A program made the position numbers and the translations under genes. A stretch of DNA of 64,000 nucleotides from NCBI GenBank assembly GCA_001798605.1, contig MGST01000016.1, positions 1,640-65,639 of the forward strand, written 5' to 3'. The notes under the pieces are model-generated. The model saw only the letters and a list, made by a program, of their open reading frames with translations, was not told the DNA's origin and made no database searches. Of the stretch, positions 45,249-53,562 are shown piece by piece; within the stretch, counting starts at the first letter, position 1, and each line of letters opens with the position of its first letter. The stretch comes from Deltaproteobacteria bacterium RIFOXYA12_FULL_58_15 (GTDB lineage Bacteria; Myxococcota; XYA12-FULL-58-9).

Positions 45249-46286
45249 GTGGGTGGAGATTTGCTGAATGCGGGGTTGGAGCTATTTGCCAGAGGTGATC
45301 TGGAAGGAGCAGCGCGCAAGTGGCTGGAGGCCAAGGAACACGGCGCAGCGGATCCACAGATTGAAGACTATTTGTACCATGTAGCCAGCGTCGCGCCGGC
45401 CATCATTGAGAAGATCAACGCGGAGAAGGGTGTTGGTCAATCACCGCAAGCGGTTGAGCTCACCGCGCCAACTCTCGAGCCCATCGCGCCGACTCTCGAG
45501 CCCATCGCGCCTGGTATGAGTTCGGTCAGTTTCCCCACTCCGATTGAGCTCCCTTTGGCACCGCAAGCCCAGGCACCTTTGATGCCGTCCGCAGCGATCG
45601 ATCCACCAACAGTTGTGCAGGTGCATTCTTCTTCTTTGGTGCCATCGATTCCGACCGTCAGAACCGATTCGCCCATTGCTCTGCCTGGCGTGACGGAACG
45701 GTCTCCTACCTTGGCACAGGCTGCAGTGTTGCAGGCTCCGATTGCCGTGCCCCCGTCACCAAGTGCTGTGCCCCGGTCACCAGATGACGGCCCTTGGGGA
45801 GGGGCAACGGCATTGGGGCCGGCGATCGAGGTGGCGCAGAGCTCCGGGGGGCTCGATCTTGTGCTGGTGCCGACTTCCGAGCGGAGCCAGACATCTTTGC
45901 CGCCTGCCGAGATCGTTCAAGGGGAGAATCGCCTCAAGGAATTCTTGAACTTGGACGACTTCACGGGGGCGCTCGCCGTTGCGGATGAGCTCCTGCAGAG
46001 AGATTCAGGTCACGAATTGGCGCTTGTCGCGCGGGCACGTTGTCGCGACGTCTTGAAGGGGATGTACGAGTCGAAGATTGGTGACCTTTTGGGAGTGCCG
46101 CGAGTGTTGGTGCCACCGGAGCAAGTGATTTGGCTGGACTTGGACCACCGCTCTGGTTTCATTTTGGCCCAAGTCGATGGCGTATCAACCTACGATGAGC
46201 TCATGGAGTTGTCGGGGATGGATCGGCTTGAGGCGCTGCGCATCATTTCGCAGCTGGTGCAGAAGGGTGTGATCGGTAAGGGCTGA
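45249..46286 (+). CDS. TPR-fragment protein with C-terminal winged-helix-like domain
   Basis: The 345-aa product starts with a TPR-like helix pair (LLNAGLELFARGDLEGAARKW), followed by a Pro/Ser/Ala linker (about 65-210) that contains an exact in-frame repeat LEPIAPTLEPIAP (21-bp unit). A second short helical region (about 225-275) follows, then a C-terminal domain (about 294-343: GFILAQVDGVSTYDELMEL, ALRIISQLVQKGVI) that matches the N-terminal domain of the J-domain protein encoded two genes upstream. The GTG at 45249, with AGGGGAA upstream, lies 11 bp after the DnaK stop, so the genes are likely cotranscribed. Function unknown; context suggests a chaperone-system adaptor. Confidence 0.65.
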   Translation: MGGDLLNAGLELFARGDLEGAARKWLEAKEHGAADPQIEDYLYHVASVAPAIIEKINAEKGVGQSPQAVELTAPTLEPIAPTLEPIAPGMSSVSFPTPIELPLAPQAQAPLMPSAAIDPPTVVQVHSSSLVPSIPTVRTDSPIALPGVTERSPTLAQAAVLQAPIAVPPSPSAVPRSPDDGPWGGATALGPAIEVAQSSGGLDLVLVPTSERSQTSLPPAEIVQGENRLKEFLNLDDFTGALAVADELLQRDSGHELALVARARCRDVLKGMYESKIGDLLGVPRVLVPPEQVIWLDLDHRSGFILAQVDGVSTYDELMELSGMDRLEALRIISQLVQKGVIGKG

Positions 46287-46461
46287 TAGGTTCTCGCTAT
46301 TCTTCTAGCATCGATGCGGCGCTTTGTTTCGCTGGCGTCAAGGCAGGGTGTCGATTTGTTTCGGCACGATATCGGATCAGTTGACATTCTCGTCCGTGTG
46401 TCGTTATCAACCGGCCTCTTACGTTAAGCACGTCACGGACCCGTACCTGGAGGTACGAAGC

Positions 46462-48507
46462 ATGATAAAGGTCGTCGTCAAACAGACGCTGGTCGCAGTG
46501 TTAGTGGCGGTAATCCTTGGCGGTTGCGCCGTTCGCGAGCATCTCAAACGTGGTGAGCGTTTTCTGAAGGCCGGTGAGCACGACAAGGCGATCGCCGCCT
46601 ACGAGGAAGCGTTGCGGATTTCTCCCGGGCACGAGAGAGCCCACGAGGGAATCCGCACGGCTCGACGGGCCGCGGTCCGCGACAAGCTCAAAGTGGCGGA
46701 TGAGGCCCTCTCCGCCGGTGAGCTCGCAGCGGCGTTGCGCCACGCCATGCAAGCACGCCGTATGCCCCTGGATCTCGAGGACACCGAGTTGGTGCGCAGG
46801 ATCGATGGAACCGTTGACGAGGCAGCGAAGCTCGCCGGCGAAACGGTCAACCAATACATTCACAAGGGGCATTTCCTTTCGGCCGTGGAGCTCAGCGAGC
46901 AAATTGTCGAGGCTTCTGCGGGAGCCATGGCCCGTGAGGACTGGGCCGCCAACGTCAAAAAGTCTGCGATTGAGTACTACACATCTCAGGCACAGGAACT
47001 CGGCAGCAAAGGTTTCGCAGGCAGTGCGGCGATCCAGTTGGCCATGGCCAAGCGTTTGGGCGCCGAAGTCGAGGTGACAGACATACAACAACTGTGGAAT
47101 CGATTTGCCGAGCCCACCTGTTTTGCCGAGCCCGCTATTGATGTGGTCGCTAAATCGGACCAAGCGAAAGGATTGTCGGCGAAAATCGAGACCACCGCAC
47201 GACGCGAGCTCGAGACTTTGCGCGCTCAGTGTGGCGAGGGGATGCGACCCTTGGGCGTCGAGATTGCACTTTCCAAAGTCGAGATTGTCGATGACCAGAA
47301 TACGACCCGTGCCTACAAGCCGTTGCCGGGGGTGGAGCTGAAAACCGAGGAAGAATACTTCGTCGAGGAGCCGTACACCGTTGTTGAGGAGGTGACCGAG
47401 TACGACGTCAAAATGGAGCAGAAAGAACGACGCGACTGCGCGCCGCTGCCGGGGCAACCGCGGGGCTGTCGCACCTGGGTTGAAGATGTCGAGGTGAAGA
47501 TACCCAAGACGGTCAAGAAGGAGGTCGAGAAGGTTCGACGCATCCGCAAGACCCGTCCCGTCACAGATCCTTTGCCGCCAGAGAAGGTGCTCAGCTACGA
47601 CGTGACGACTGTGTCGCGGCAGGTGTCATACGAGGGAGTTGTGGAGCTTAACGGTGAGGCCGAGACCAAGCGGTCGTTCACCGTCAGCCGCGAATCAACA
47701 GACGCAAGCAATGATGCGGCTAGCAAACAGGGTTTGACGATTCCCGCAGATCCTCTCGACGCAAAAAGTGTATCAGCGCTCGCAGCCGAGGCCGCTGAAG
47801 GGGTTGCGCAAGAGGTACAGGCCTCGGTGGCAGCGGCGGTCACGAAGTGGGCCGCAGATTACGAAGCGCAAGCCCGCGAACGCGTAGTGAACGGTAGCAT
47901 GGCACTGGCGGAAGAGACTTACCTCAAACTGTTGGCGTTGGGCGCGGAGGGAAGTGAGAATCTTTCGCGCTTCTTTGATGATCGCTACGGCAGACCGGTA
48001 GGTGACGTGATGTTCACCCTGGCAGTTGGTCTTGGACGCCAGTCCTCGGAGCGAGCAGCGGTTGGCGGACCGACTGGGAGGGAACGGACTCGTTTCCCGA
48101 CTCGGGGTCCTGAGCCTGATACCGTGGCGCAGCCGGCCGAGGCGAAACCTGAAACGACGCCAGAAGCGACAAAAGTGCCCGATGCTGTTGCGACCCCCGA
48201 GAAACCGGCAACTCCAATGATCTCCGATGACGAGCTTGCCGATTTGGAAAAGGCATCCATGGATGTTCTCGTCAAACCGAAGCCCAAAGCGGTCACCGGC
48301 GAAGGTGAGACGAAGGAAATAGCTGGTGAAGTGAAAAAAGGCGACGGCGTTGGCGAAGGCGAACTCGAGGCCGCAGCCAGCGATGATGAAAAAGAAGGTG
48401 CAGAGTCTGAGGTGAACGCAACGACGGAAGATGAAGTGAAGCCTGCGGATGGGAAGGCCGACGATAAAGCTGGTTCCAAGTCTCGCGGTCCCGTCAAACC
48501 CAAGTAA
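46462..48507 (+). CDS. TPR lipoprotein with acidic tail (681 aa)
   Basis: The product has a lipoprotein signal (LVAVLVAVILGGC, lipid Cys at residue 22), followed directly by a TPR (EHDKAIAAYEEALRISPGHE). A long helical region follows, then a central segment with charged KxxxDCAPLPG and PKTVKKEVEKVRRIRK patches (about 320-370), a beta-type stretch, and a low-complexity Glu/Lys/Ala/Pro tail to the C-terminus. The ATG at 46462 has GGAGG 7 bases before it. It is followed by the enolase gene, 21 bp after its stop. Function unknown; lipid anchor and TPR suggest an outer-membrane-attached scaffold in the envelope. Confidence 0.72.
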   Translation: MIKVVVKQTLVAVLVAVILGGCAVREHLKRGERFLKAGEHDKAIAAYEEALRISPGHERAHEGIRTARRAAVRDKLKVADEALSAGELAAALRHAMQARRMPLDLEDTELVRRIDGTVDEAAKLAGETVNQYIHKGHFLSAVELSEQIVEASAGAMAREDWAANVKKSAIEYYTSQAQELGSKGFAGSAAIQLAMAKRLGAEVEVTDIQQLWNRFAEPTCFAEPAIDVVAKSDQAKGLSAKIETTARRELETLRAQCGEGMRPLGVEIALSKVEIVDDQNTTRAYKPLPGVELKTEEEYFVEEPYTVVEEVTEYDVKMEQKERRDCAPLPGQPRGCRTWVEDVEVKIPKTVKKEVEKVRRIRKTRPVTDPLPPEKVLSYDVTTVSRQVSYEGVVELNGEAETKRSFTVSRESTDASNDAASKQGLTIPADPLDAKSVSALAAEAAEGVAQEVQASVAAAVTKWAADYEAQARERVVNGSMALAEETYLKLLALGAEGSENLSRFFDDRYGRPVGDVMFTLAVGLGRQSSERAAVGGPTGRERTRFPTRGPEPDTVAQPAEAKPETTPEATKVPDAVATPEKPATPMISDDELADLEKASMDVLVKPKPKAVTGEGETKEIAGEVKKGDGVGEGELEAAASDDEKEGAESEVNATTEDEVKPADGKADDKAGSKSRGPVKPK

Positions 48508-48528
48508 AAAGAGAACAAGGAGATACAG

Positions 48529-49812
48529 ATGAAGGAGCTACAACTCGAAGCCAAGAAAATTGCGGACTCACGTGGTCGGCCCACCGTTCAAGTGACAGCG
48601 CGCTTCGGCGGAGTCGAGACGGTGGGTGATGTTCCTGCCGGCGCATCGAAAGGTGTCGACGAGGCGGCGACGGTAGATGTCGAGCAGGCCATCAAGAACG
48701 TGCACGAGATACTCTTGCCGTTATTGCGCGATTCTGGTCTCGACATTCGCAAACACGCTGATCTTGTGGCAGCGGATCACAAGATGACGAAGCGCTCCGG
48801 TGCTAATTACAAAGACATAGGTGCCAACGCAGTGCTTCCCGTATCGCGGGCATTGTGGCAGGCGGCGGCCAAGCTCAAGGGCGTTGAGTTGTGGAAGTAC
48901 ATTCGTGACGCAGAGCCAGATCTCGCCTCCGACAATCGAGTGTTCTTTTACATGAATATCTTCAACGGTGGGTTGCACGCGTTGAAAAAGGACAAGGGCG
49001 AGAAACTAGGGCGCGATCGCATCGATGTTCAGGAAATCATGGTCGTCCCGGTCGCTGCCAAGTCCTACAAAGAGGAACTCGAGATTGGCGAGAAGATTGA
49101 CGCAGCCCTCAAAAAGAGTCTGATTGAGAAGTTCGGTGCAAACGCGGTTACTCGCGCCGATGAAGCTGGTTTCTCAGTCAAGGGACTTGGGGATTCAACC
49201 GAGGCATTTGGTTACGTCTTCGATGCCATTGTCGCGGCCGGATATAAGCCAGGCAAAGACGTCAAGCTCGCTCTCGATGTTGCGGCTGCTTCGTTCTACA
49301 AAGATGGCAAGTATGCGTTTGGAGGAAAGACCATCTCGACCGATGGCATGATTGATTACCTCGTGGGGCTGGTCGACAAGTATCCAGGCAAGATTTTGTC
49401 CATCGAGGATGGACTCGACGAGAACGACTGGGACGGATGGACCAAATTGTCGGCCAAGCTCAAAGAGCGCGGTGTGTTGACCATCGGCGACGACCTATTT
49501 GTGACGCAGATGCCGCGTTTGAATCAGGGCATCGACAAGAGGGCGGCGCACGCCATTCTCATCAAGGTCAATCAGAATGGGTCCGTAACGGGTACCCTCG
49601 AAGTCATGAAGCACGCACGCAGGCATGACATGCAGTGCGTTGTGTCGCACCGCTCCGGAGAGACCCTCGATGACAGCATAGCCGACATCGCAGTTGGAAC
49701 AGGCGCGCTTGGCCTCAAGACCGGGGATCCCCAACCTGTGTCAGATTTTCCGGACAAGAACACCTGGGTGCGCCGGGTGAAGTACTTGCGCATGGTTGCC
49801 ATTGAGGGCTGA
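48529..49812 (+). CDS. eno: Divergent enolase
   Basis: The 427-aa protein aligns by eye with enolase throughout: an N-terminal domain with SRGRPTVQVTARF, the loop PAGASKG (residues 36-42; usual form SGAST), GANAVLPVSRALWQAAAKLKG, then the barrel with SIEDGLDENDWDGW, IGDDLFVT, ILIKVNQNGSVTGTL, VSHRSGET (His at about 375) and LKTG (Lys at about 397). Metal-binding and catalytic His/Arg/Ser/Lys positions look intact, but the usual KTGSxSRxxRxxKYN line is changed to KTGDPQPVSDFPDKNTW. AAGGAG lies before the ATG. It should convert 2-phosphoglycerate to phosphoenolpyruvate, or act on a related substrate. Neighbours are not glycolytic. Confidence 0.82.
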   Translation: MKELQLEAKKIADSRGRPTVQVTARFGGVETVGDVPAGASKGVDEAATVDVEQAIKNVHEILLPLLRDSGLDIRKHADLVAADHKMTKRSGANYKDIGANAVLPVSRALWQAAAKLKGVELWKYIRDAEPDLASDNRVFFYMNIFNGGLHALKKDKGEKLGRDRIDVQEIMVVPVAAKSYKEELEIGEKIDAALKKSLIEKFGANAVTRADEAGFSVKGLGDSTEAFGYVFDAIVAAGYKPGKDVKLALDVAAASFYKDGKYAFGGKTISTDGMIDYLVGLVDKYPGKILSIEDGLDENDWDGWTKLSAKLKERGVLTIGDDLFVTQMPRLNQGIDKRAAHAILIKVNQNGSVTGTLEVMKHARRHDMQCVVSHRSGETLDDSIADIAVGTGALGLKTGDPQPVSDFPDKNTWVRRVKYLRMVAIEG

Positions 49813-49947
49813 GAACGGTCATTCTCATGCGACCCCATGCGACGCGCGAGGTGCGACGCGCGAGGTTGAGTGCCGCCGCAGGACGTGGCAGAGTCATCCA
49901 ATCCTGGACCCCTTTGGGTTCAGGGCAGTTGTCAGAGGATTGAATCT

Positions 49948-50298
49948 GTGAACCCTTCGAGTCGACGAGAGCACAAAAGAGTCAGTGCGATTATCGGGGT
50001 CAAGGTGCGTTCGCCTGATGGTCGCCGTTCGTCTGCTGAGCAGATTCGCAACGTGAGTCTCGGTGGCGTTTTCATCGAGATGAAAGATCCGCTTCCGTTC
50101 GGCACCGACATTGATCTGGAATTCTCTCTCCCCGTGGATCCTCGAGTGATCAAGTGCAAAGGTTTTGTTGTTTGGTCGACGAAGGATTCCCCCGAACGAG
50201 GGCAAGGCAAGGAAGGCATTGGCGTACGCCTTATGGAAATCGGCGTGCGTGAGATGCGGCTGCTCAATGAATTCATTGAACGTCAGATCTCAGAGTAA
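49948..50298 (+). CDS. PilZ domain protein (116 aa)
   Basis: The product begins MNPSSRREHKR and has the PilZ signature: an N-terminal RxxxR-like REHKR followed, about 35 residues on, by NVSLGGVFIE (D/NxSxxG), then the strand EFSLPVDPRVIKCKGFVVW and a closing helix. PilZ domains bind c-di-GMP, and this one has both motifs. The single domain, without partners, suggests a small adaptor. The GTG at 49948 has AGAGGA about 8 bases upstream and puts the RxxxR motif right at the N-terminus, which favours it over an upstream start at 49870 that would add 26 unstructured residues. Convergent to the bactofilin gene across a strong inverted repeat. Confidence 0.82.
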   Translation: MNPSSRREHKRVSAIIGVKVRSPDGRRSSAEQIRNVSLGGVFIEMKDPLPFGTDIDLEFSLPVDPRVIKCKGFVVWSTKDSPERGQGKEGIGVRLMEIGVREMRLLNEFIERQISE

Positions 50299-50454
50299 TC
50301 GCGCCGTTACCCGAAATCTTTACCGGTCGCAGATGTCTGTGAGTAGTTGTGTCGTTGCGCCTTGTGGAGGTGGACCCCAAATCCACCATCAAATGCTATC
50401 CGAATCGCCAGATGTGCCGTTAGGTCGAGGAGCAGCGAGGATTTGCGCGCAATT

Positions 50455-50527
50455 CCGAAATGTTTTGTGTGAAGCGTACTTTGACGTACGTCGAGCAGCA
50501 AATCCGGCCTCACACAAAACATTTCGG
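50455..50527. repeat. 18-bp perfect inverted repeat in a convergent gap
   Basis: The arms ccgaaatgttttgtgtga (50455-50472) and its reverse complement (50510-50527) are perfect over 18 bp, separated by 37 bases. It lies between a plus-strand PilZ gene and a minus-strand bactofilin gene. The T-tract expected of an intrinsic terminator is missing on both sides, although GTTTTG lies inside each arm. The remaining 280-bp gap holds no gene. Confidence 0.85.
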
Positions 50528-50576
50528 GAGCTGCGACGAAGAGATAACGGTGCAGATGGTGATTCGGGGTGGACGA

Positions 50577-50909
50577 TCAGGACTTGACGCGCATCTCGAT
50601 GTGACCCTTGAACTTGGCCCCATCCTCGATAACGACCCGTGGCGCAACGATATCGCCGACGACGCGTGCTTCCGAGTGGATTGCGACTTTGTCCGTGGCG
50701 GACATGTTGCCGCGCATTTCGCCTTTGATGGTGATGTTCTCGGTTTGGATGTCTGCGAGAATAATGCCGGTCGACTCGATCACCAGGTGCTTCTTGAGGG
50801 TGATCTCTCCCTCAACGCGACCTTCAATGATCAGGTCTTCCTCGCCGTGAAGCTCGCCTTTGATGAACAAGCCACGTCCGATGACTCCTGCCGTATCCAT
50901 ATCAGCCAT
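50577..50909 (-). CDS. Bactofilin
   Basis: The 110-aa product starts MADMDTAGVIGRGLFIKGEL and continues as a short-period beta-helix: LIIEGRVEGEITLK, HLVIESTGIILADI, ITIKGEMRGNMSATD, VAIHSEARVVGDIVAPR, VVIEDGAKFKGHIEM. This right-handed beta-solenoid of about 17-residue turns is the bactofilin core, which polymerises into cytoskeletal filaments in myxobacteria and others. The N-terminal flank is very short, and the C-terminal tail is minimal (RVKS). The start at 50909 has GGGAG upstream. It is a single gene in its orientation, downstream of a ChaN-like gene by 180 bp. Confidence 0.9.
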   Translation of the reverse strand: MADMDTAGVIGRGLFIKGELHGEEDLIIEGRVEGEITLKKHLVIESTGIILADIQTENITIKGEMRGNMSATDKVAIHSEARVVGDIVAPRVVIEDGAKFKGHIEMRVKS

Positions 50910-51089
50910 AGATGGTCTCCCGAGCAACGTGCCAGGTGGATCGATGCCTTCTGGCCAAAGACTAAGCGGTAGCATCATGCATGGGGTTGGACAGTGAATC
51001 AAGTATGATTGCCACGTCGCCACATCGGCCGCATAGGCACATCGGCGCTCCCACAGGTGAAGAGCAAAGACTCTATTCAAAAACGCTCG

Positions 51090-52742
51090 TCAAAAACGCT
51101 CGGGCAGTTTGACTGATGCCGTGGCGGACACGAAATACAAATAGGTTGCCAAAGCAGCGCCCTCCTCTTCGAGATTGTCGAAGAAGAGATTGCGAATTTC
51201 TTTCTTTTCGATGATGCCGGCGAGCAAACCGTAATAGAGTCGTTCTCCGAGGCGATAGCCGAGCACATGTGTAACCGCGTTGAACATTTCGGCACCACAT
51301 TCATAGACTTGAGAAATGTTTCGCACACGGCGACCGGCTTCCAGGGAAATATGTTTGCGAGCGAGTCGTAGGAGCTCGCGGGTTTCGCTGTCACCAGTCT
51401 TCTTTGCCTGGCGCTCCATTCTCTGGAGCCGAGGCGGTTTGCGTTTGTGGTTGATGAGCTTCGAGCCGAGAAAACCCACCGCCTCTTCGATTGTTCGGCT
51501 GTAGAAGGCGTCGACGAGCAGACGCGGGTCCTGCGACCCCGAGCAGCGATGACGAAGGAAATGGGTGGCCTCCTCCGCGGCGTGATTTACCGAGAGGTTG
51601 CCGAGGTACACAGTGTTGGCTCGTGGAATGTAATAGCTTTCTGAACGGAGGATCTGTTCACGGATCTTTTTCATGTCACCGGTAGAAAAATCCCCGCGTC
51701 GTCGCAATCGTGCGAGAAACGAAAGGTCAGCAACGGTGGTGATGTCGACGTCGTCGAGGGCGTCGCCCAGAGGGACGTCAAAGAACTGCGCTATGAGTCG
51801 GGCGTAATGTTTGAAAATCTCTTCTGGCGCTTCGAGGGCCGGTGTCGAATCGTTGATGTCGAGCCAATTGAGGAATGATTGCTGACAGACGATGGGGGGC
51901 GTATTCATCAAGCAGTAGCGTCCGTGCTCGATCTTGACGAGCTCAACTTCGTGCTCGAGGCCGCGGCTCTCCAATTGGCAGAAGAGCTCGTGACAGTTCT
52001 GGTAGATAATAAGGTTGTTGGCCCGGATGTTCTTCTTCTCGAGAATATCGTCTACCTCCTTGGGAAGGTGACTCGGACAGATGTGTAGCTCACCCATGAG
52101 GACCATCACCAGGCGCTCGGGATCATCTGTGAGCTCATCGGCAATTCGGCGAGCGGCGTACCGATCGCGATTCTTCAATGATTGTCCGGCGGGCCCACGG
52201 CCGGCCATGTCGATGCCTATGGCTCGCCAACTGCAGCCGCGTGCGAGTTCGAGGATTTCGCGGAAATTTCCCCAACCACCAAACTGCCAATGGGTTTCGT
52301 GCTCAACGGCCCGCAAGAAGGCCGTTTGCGACAAGCGGCCACGCATGTATGCGTCCAGGTGTTTTTGATGTCGTCCCTGGATCATTTCCAACGCCACGGT
52401 CACGGGGCGATTGGCGGGCAATCGTTTGAGGAGGCGAAGAAACGCGCGTTGCGCCTGTGGTAATGTATGGTAATCACCGACATAGGCGACGGTGGCTCGC
52501 GCCAGCTCGAGATCCAGTTCTTCTAATTTCGCTCTTCTCTGGTATTTTCTCACCCCGCGGGCGTATTCTTCCTCATAGCGTTGAAATGCCGGACTGTACC
52601 CGAATACGGAGTGATTGATTCGCGTCCTATTGTCGCGGAATATGGCGCGATGCATGGCGAGGATTTCAGCGCGAAACGCCTTGCCAGGCTGTTTTCGCCG
52701 TGTGGAGACGTGGGGTTGAGGTACTCGTTTTTCGTGGGGCAT
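51090..52742 (-). CDS. ChaN-like protein with C-terminal extension
   Basis: The 550-aa product has a ChaN-type (haem-binding Cofac_haem_bdg) core at about 80-260: ATVAYVGDYHTLPQAQRAFL, VTVALEMIQGRHQKHLDAYM, WGNFREILELARG, GIDMAGRG and MVLMGELHICPSHLP. ChaN proteins are iron-regulated lipoproteins that bind haem, but this protein has no lipobox or clear signal peptide and starts with a charged stretch, so it looks cytoplasmic or membrane-peripheral. The remaining 290 residues (about 260-550) are an additional helical domain with LRRRGDFSTGDMKKIREQIL and LGSKLINHKRKPPRLQ that I do not recognise. The ATG at 52742 lacks a good ribosome-binding site; ATG at residue 30 is an alternative. Confidence 0.72.
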   Translation of the reverse strand: MPHEKRVPQPHVSTRRKQPGKAFRAEILAMHRAIFRDNRTRINHSVFGYSPAFQRYEEEYARGVRKYQRRAKLEELDLELARATVAYVGDYHTLPQAQRAFLRLLKRLPANRPVTVALEMIQGRHQKHLDAYMRGRLSQTAFLRAVEHETHWQFGGWGNFREILELARGCSWRAIGIDMAGRGPAGQSLKNRDRYAARRIADELTDDPERLVMVLMGELHICPSHLPKEVDDILEKKNIRANNLIIYQNCHELFCQLESRGLEHEVELVKIEHGRYCLMNTPPIVCQQSFLNWLDINDSTPALEAPEEIFKHYARLIAQFFDVPLGDALDDVDITTVADLSFLARLRRRGDFSTGDMKKIREQILRSESYYIPRANTVYLGNLSVNHAAEEATHFLRHRCSGSQDPRLLVDAFYSRTIEEAVGFLGSKLINHKRKPPRLQRMERQAKKTGDSETRELLRLARKHISLEAGRRVRNISQVYECGAEMFNAVTHVLGYRLGERLYYGLLAGIIEKKEIRNLFFDNLEEEGAALATYLYFVSATASVKLPERF

Positions 52743-52846
52743 GGCACATTTAGGTTGCCTGAGGTTGGCCTAAGGTGCCAGATTTTGGCCAGGTCAAAGA
52801 GTTTGTGTTTTTGTTGGCAGGGGTCGAGGGGCAAGAGGAGCTGAGT

Positions 52847-53452
52847 GTGTTGTTACGCTTTTTTGTGATCGCCGCTGTTCTCGGGGGAGCGTTTCCAGCT
52901 GGTGCCAAGGGACCGGAGATCTCACCCGAAGAGTTCTCGATGTACTCTGATTGGAAAGAGGGGTGCGAGGACCCACGCCTAGAGAAGTTCGACGAAGCTG
53001 CCAAGCTAAAGAAGATTGCCAAGAATCTTGGAGTTAGCAGCAAACAGCTGCAGGCCAACATCGATAAGGTTGAACCGCTTCTGGTCGAGCTCAAGGCTGG
53101 GACAGAGGCAGGTATCAAGGAGGAATTGGAGCAGACCCCGATTGGTAAGCAGGTCGTATCGGTCGAGCTCAACCTTGATTCGGGACATGCCGTGGCATGG
53201 GTCAAGTGGCGGTGTGGCGATGAGCGAGATCGGGACAAAGAGGCTGCACATGTGGCTTGGGCCACTTCCCAAGGAGGCCCGGTTGTGAAGATCCTTGGGC
53301 TATGGTGTGTGAACGAGATCGACACCAAGTTGTTTTCTGCAAAGATTGGCAGGCCCGCCCTGGATCGGATAAACAAGGCCACGATCGAGCGATTTGCCAC
53401 GTCTCGCTACATCAAACTGTTTGAGGAGGTCAGACGCGGTCCACACCGTTGA
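52847..53452 (+). CDS. Exported protein, unknown (201 aa)
   Basis: The product starts MLLRFFVIAAVLGGAFPAGA, a signal peptide, and continues with a helical, Glu/Lys-rich mature part (EKFDEAAKLKKIAKNLGVSS) and then a beta-type stretch (VVSVELNLDSGHAVAWVKWR). One mature Cys pair (CGDERDRD and LWCVNE) and one earlier Cys are visible. The GTG at 52847 with GAGGAG 6 bases upstream is the best start; an in-frame ATG at 52775 would put extra residues before the signal peptide. It is divergent from the ChaN-like gene and lies upstream of the PqqD-HlyD fusion. No family recognised. Confidence 0.65.
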   Translation: MLLRFFVIAAVLGGAFPAGAKGPEISPEEFSMYSDWKEGCEDPRLEKFDEAAKLKKIAKNLGVSSKQLQANIDKVEPLLVELKAGTEAGIKEELEQTPIGKQVVSVELNLDSGHAVAWVKWRCGDERDRDKEAAHVAWATSQGGPVVKILGLWCVNEIDTKLFSAKIGRPALDRINKATIERFATSRYIKLFEEVRRGPHR

Positions 53453-53562
53453 CAATATTCCACGAAAATTCGTATCGGATCCTTTGCAGCCGCCCTGGTT
53501 TCCGCCATATACTCCAGACGTTTGTGGTTTTGTAGCAATTGCGTTTTGGCCCCAAACCGACC

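Noticed and set aside
46381-46406. TTGACA upstream of the TPR lipoprotein gene
   Set aside because: The -35 box is perfect, but no acceptable -10 box follows at 16-18 bases.
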